Below, piece after piece: positions 13,077 through 13,160 of a DNA stretch of 13,160 nt (position 1 is its first letter; every line of letters begins with the position of its first letter). The stretch lies in NCBI GenBank assembly GCA_003154335.1, contig PMDE01000156.1, positions 1 through 13,160 of the forward strand, read 5' to 3'. The notes beneath the pieces are model-generated. The model did not search any database. It worked only from the letters and a program-made list of their open reading frames with translations, and had not been told where the DNA came from. Origin of the DNA: Methanoregula sp. (lineage in GTDB: Archaea; Halobacteriota; Methanomicrobia; Methanomicrobiales; Methanospirillaceae). Made by a program: the position numbers and the translations under genes.

Positions 13077-13160
13077 TCAGGAGAGGGATGGCCCCTCCTC
13101 CCTGACAAGAGCCCCGGTCGTGTACGAAACCATCTGTCCCGGCACGAGCCTGTTCCCCCC
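13077..13160 (-). CDS. Partial CDS, C-terminal 27 aa of an unidentified protein
   Basis: The minus strand is open from the window edge to TGA at 13079-13077 and encodes 27 residues, including NRLVPGQMVSYTTGALVREE. Third codon positions are overwhelmingly G or C, as in the genuine genes of this window and unlike the flanking spacer, and a hairpin terminator candidate follows. The protein continues outside the window and the fragment is too short to assign a family. Confidence 0.5.
   Translation of the reverse strand, partial: GGNRLVPGQMVSYTTGALVREEGPSLS

Noticed and set aside
1..13160. CRISPR arrays, tRNAs, rRNAs, intact insertion sequences
   Set aside because: No regularly spaced repeats, no cloverleaf with TTCGA-type loops, no rRNA-like blocks and no transposase motifs were seen on either strand by eye.

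Overview
The window reads as chromosomal DNA of a euryarchaeon, most likely a methanogen of the Methanomicrobiales or a close relative. The evidence is a proteasome-activating nucleotidase (PAN) next to an archaeal multiprotein bridging factor (aMBF1), archaeal TATA boxes, T-tract terminators right behind stop codons, Shine-Dalgarno sites that include the GTGATC extension complementary to the 16S 3' end, and a DUF4013 membrane protein. The genus is inferred from protein style, not from a marker gene. I found no rRNA, tRNA, CRISPR array or intact insertion sequence.

Layout. Positions 1-5900 are a membrane and ion block. A Kup-type K+ transporter and an AI-2E-family permease are on the minus strand. 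Divergent from them, on the plus strand, are a TrkH-type K+ channel subunit and a TraB/PrgY-family membrane protein, closed by a clear hairpin terminator. From 5900 to 6560 there is a gene-poor stretch with one GC-rich element. A divergent pair of unrecognised genes follows: a 123-aa acidic helical protein (minus) and a 235-aa protein (plus). The latter carries a His-Gly / Gly-Ser-Cys arrangement like caspase/CHAT clan CD peptidases. Their shared 174-bp control region is full of small symmetric sequences.

PAN (minus) and aMBF1 (plus) are divergent from a 52-bp spacer with two crossed TATA boxes (8051-9926). After that come a DUF4013 polytopic membrane protein (10211-11011), a 500-bp AT-rich spacer with a cobalamin-riboswitch-like 3' signature on the minus strand, and a lipoprotein whose globular domain resembles archaellin/ArlF/ArlG. 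The end of the window holds a second GC-rich element related to the one near 6400, a 60-aa small gene, a GC-rich unexplained stretch, and the last 27 codons of a minus-strand gene running out of the window.

How they fit together. Kup and TrkH are two distinct K+ uptake systems placed back to back. PAN feeds the 20S proteasome, and aMBF1 is a basal transcription/translation-associated factor. The less ordinary parts are the putative caspase/CHAT-like protein with its divergent partner, the lipid-anchored archaellin-like domain, and the two related intergenic elements, which can also be read as 34- and 35-codon ORFs.
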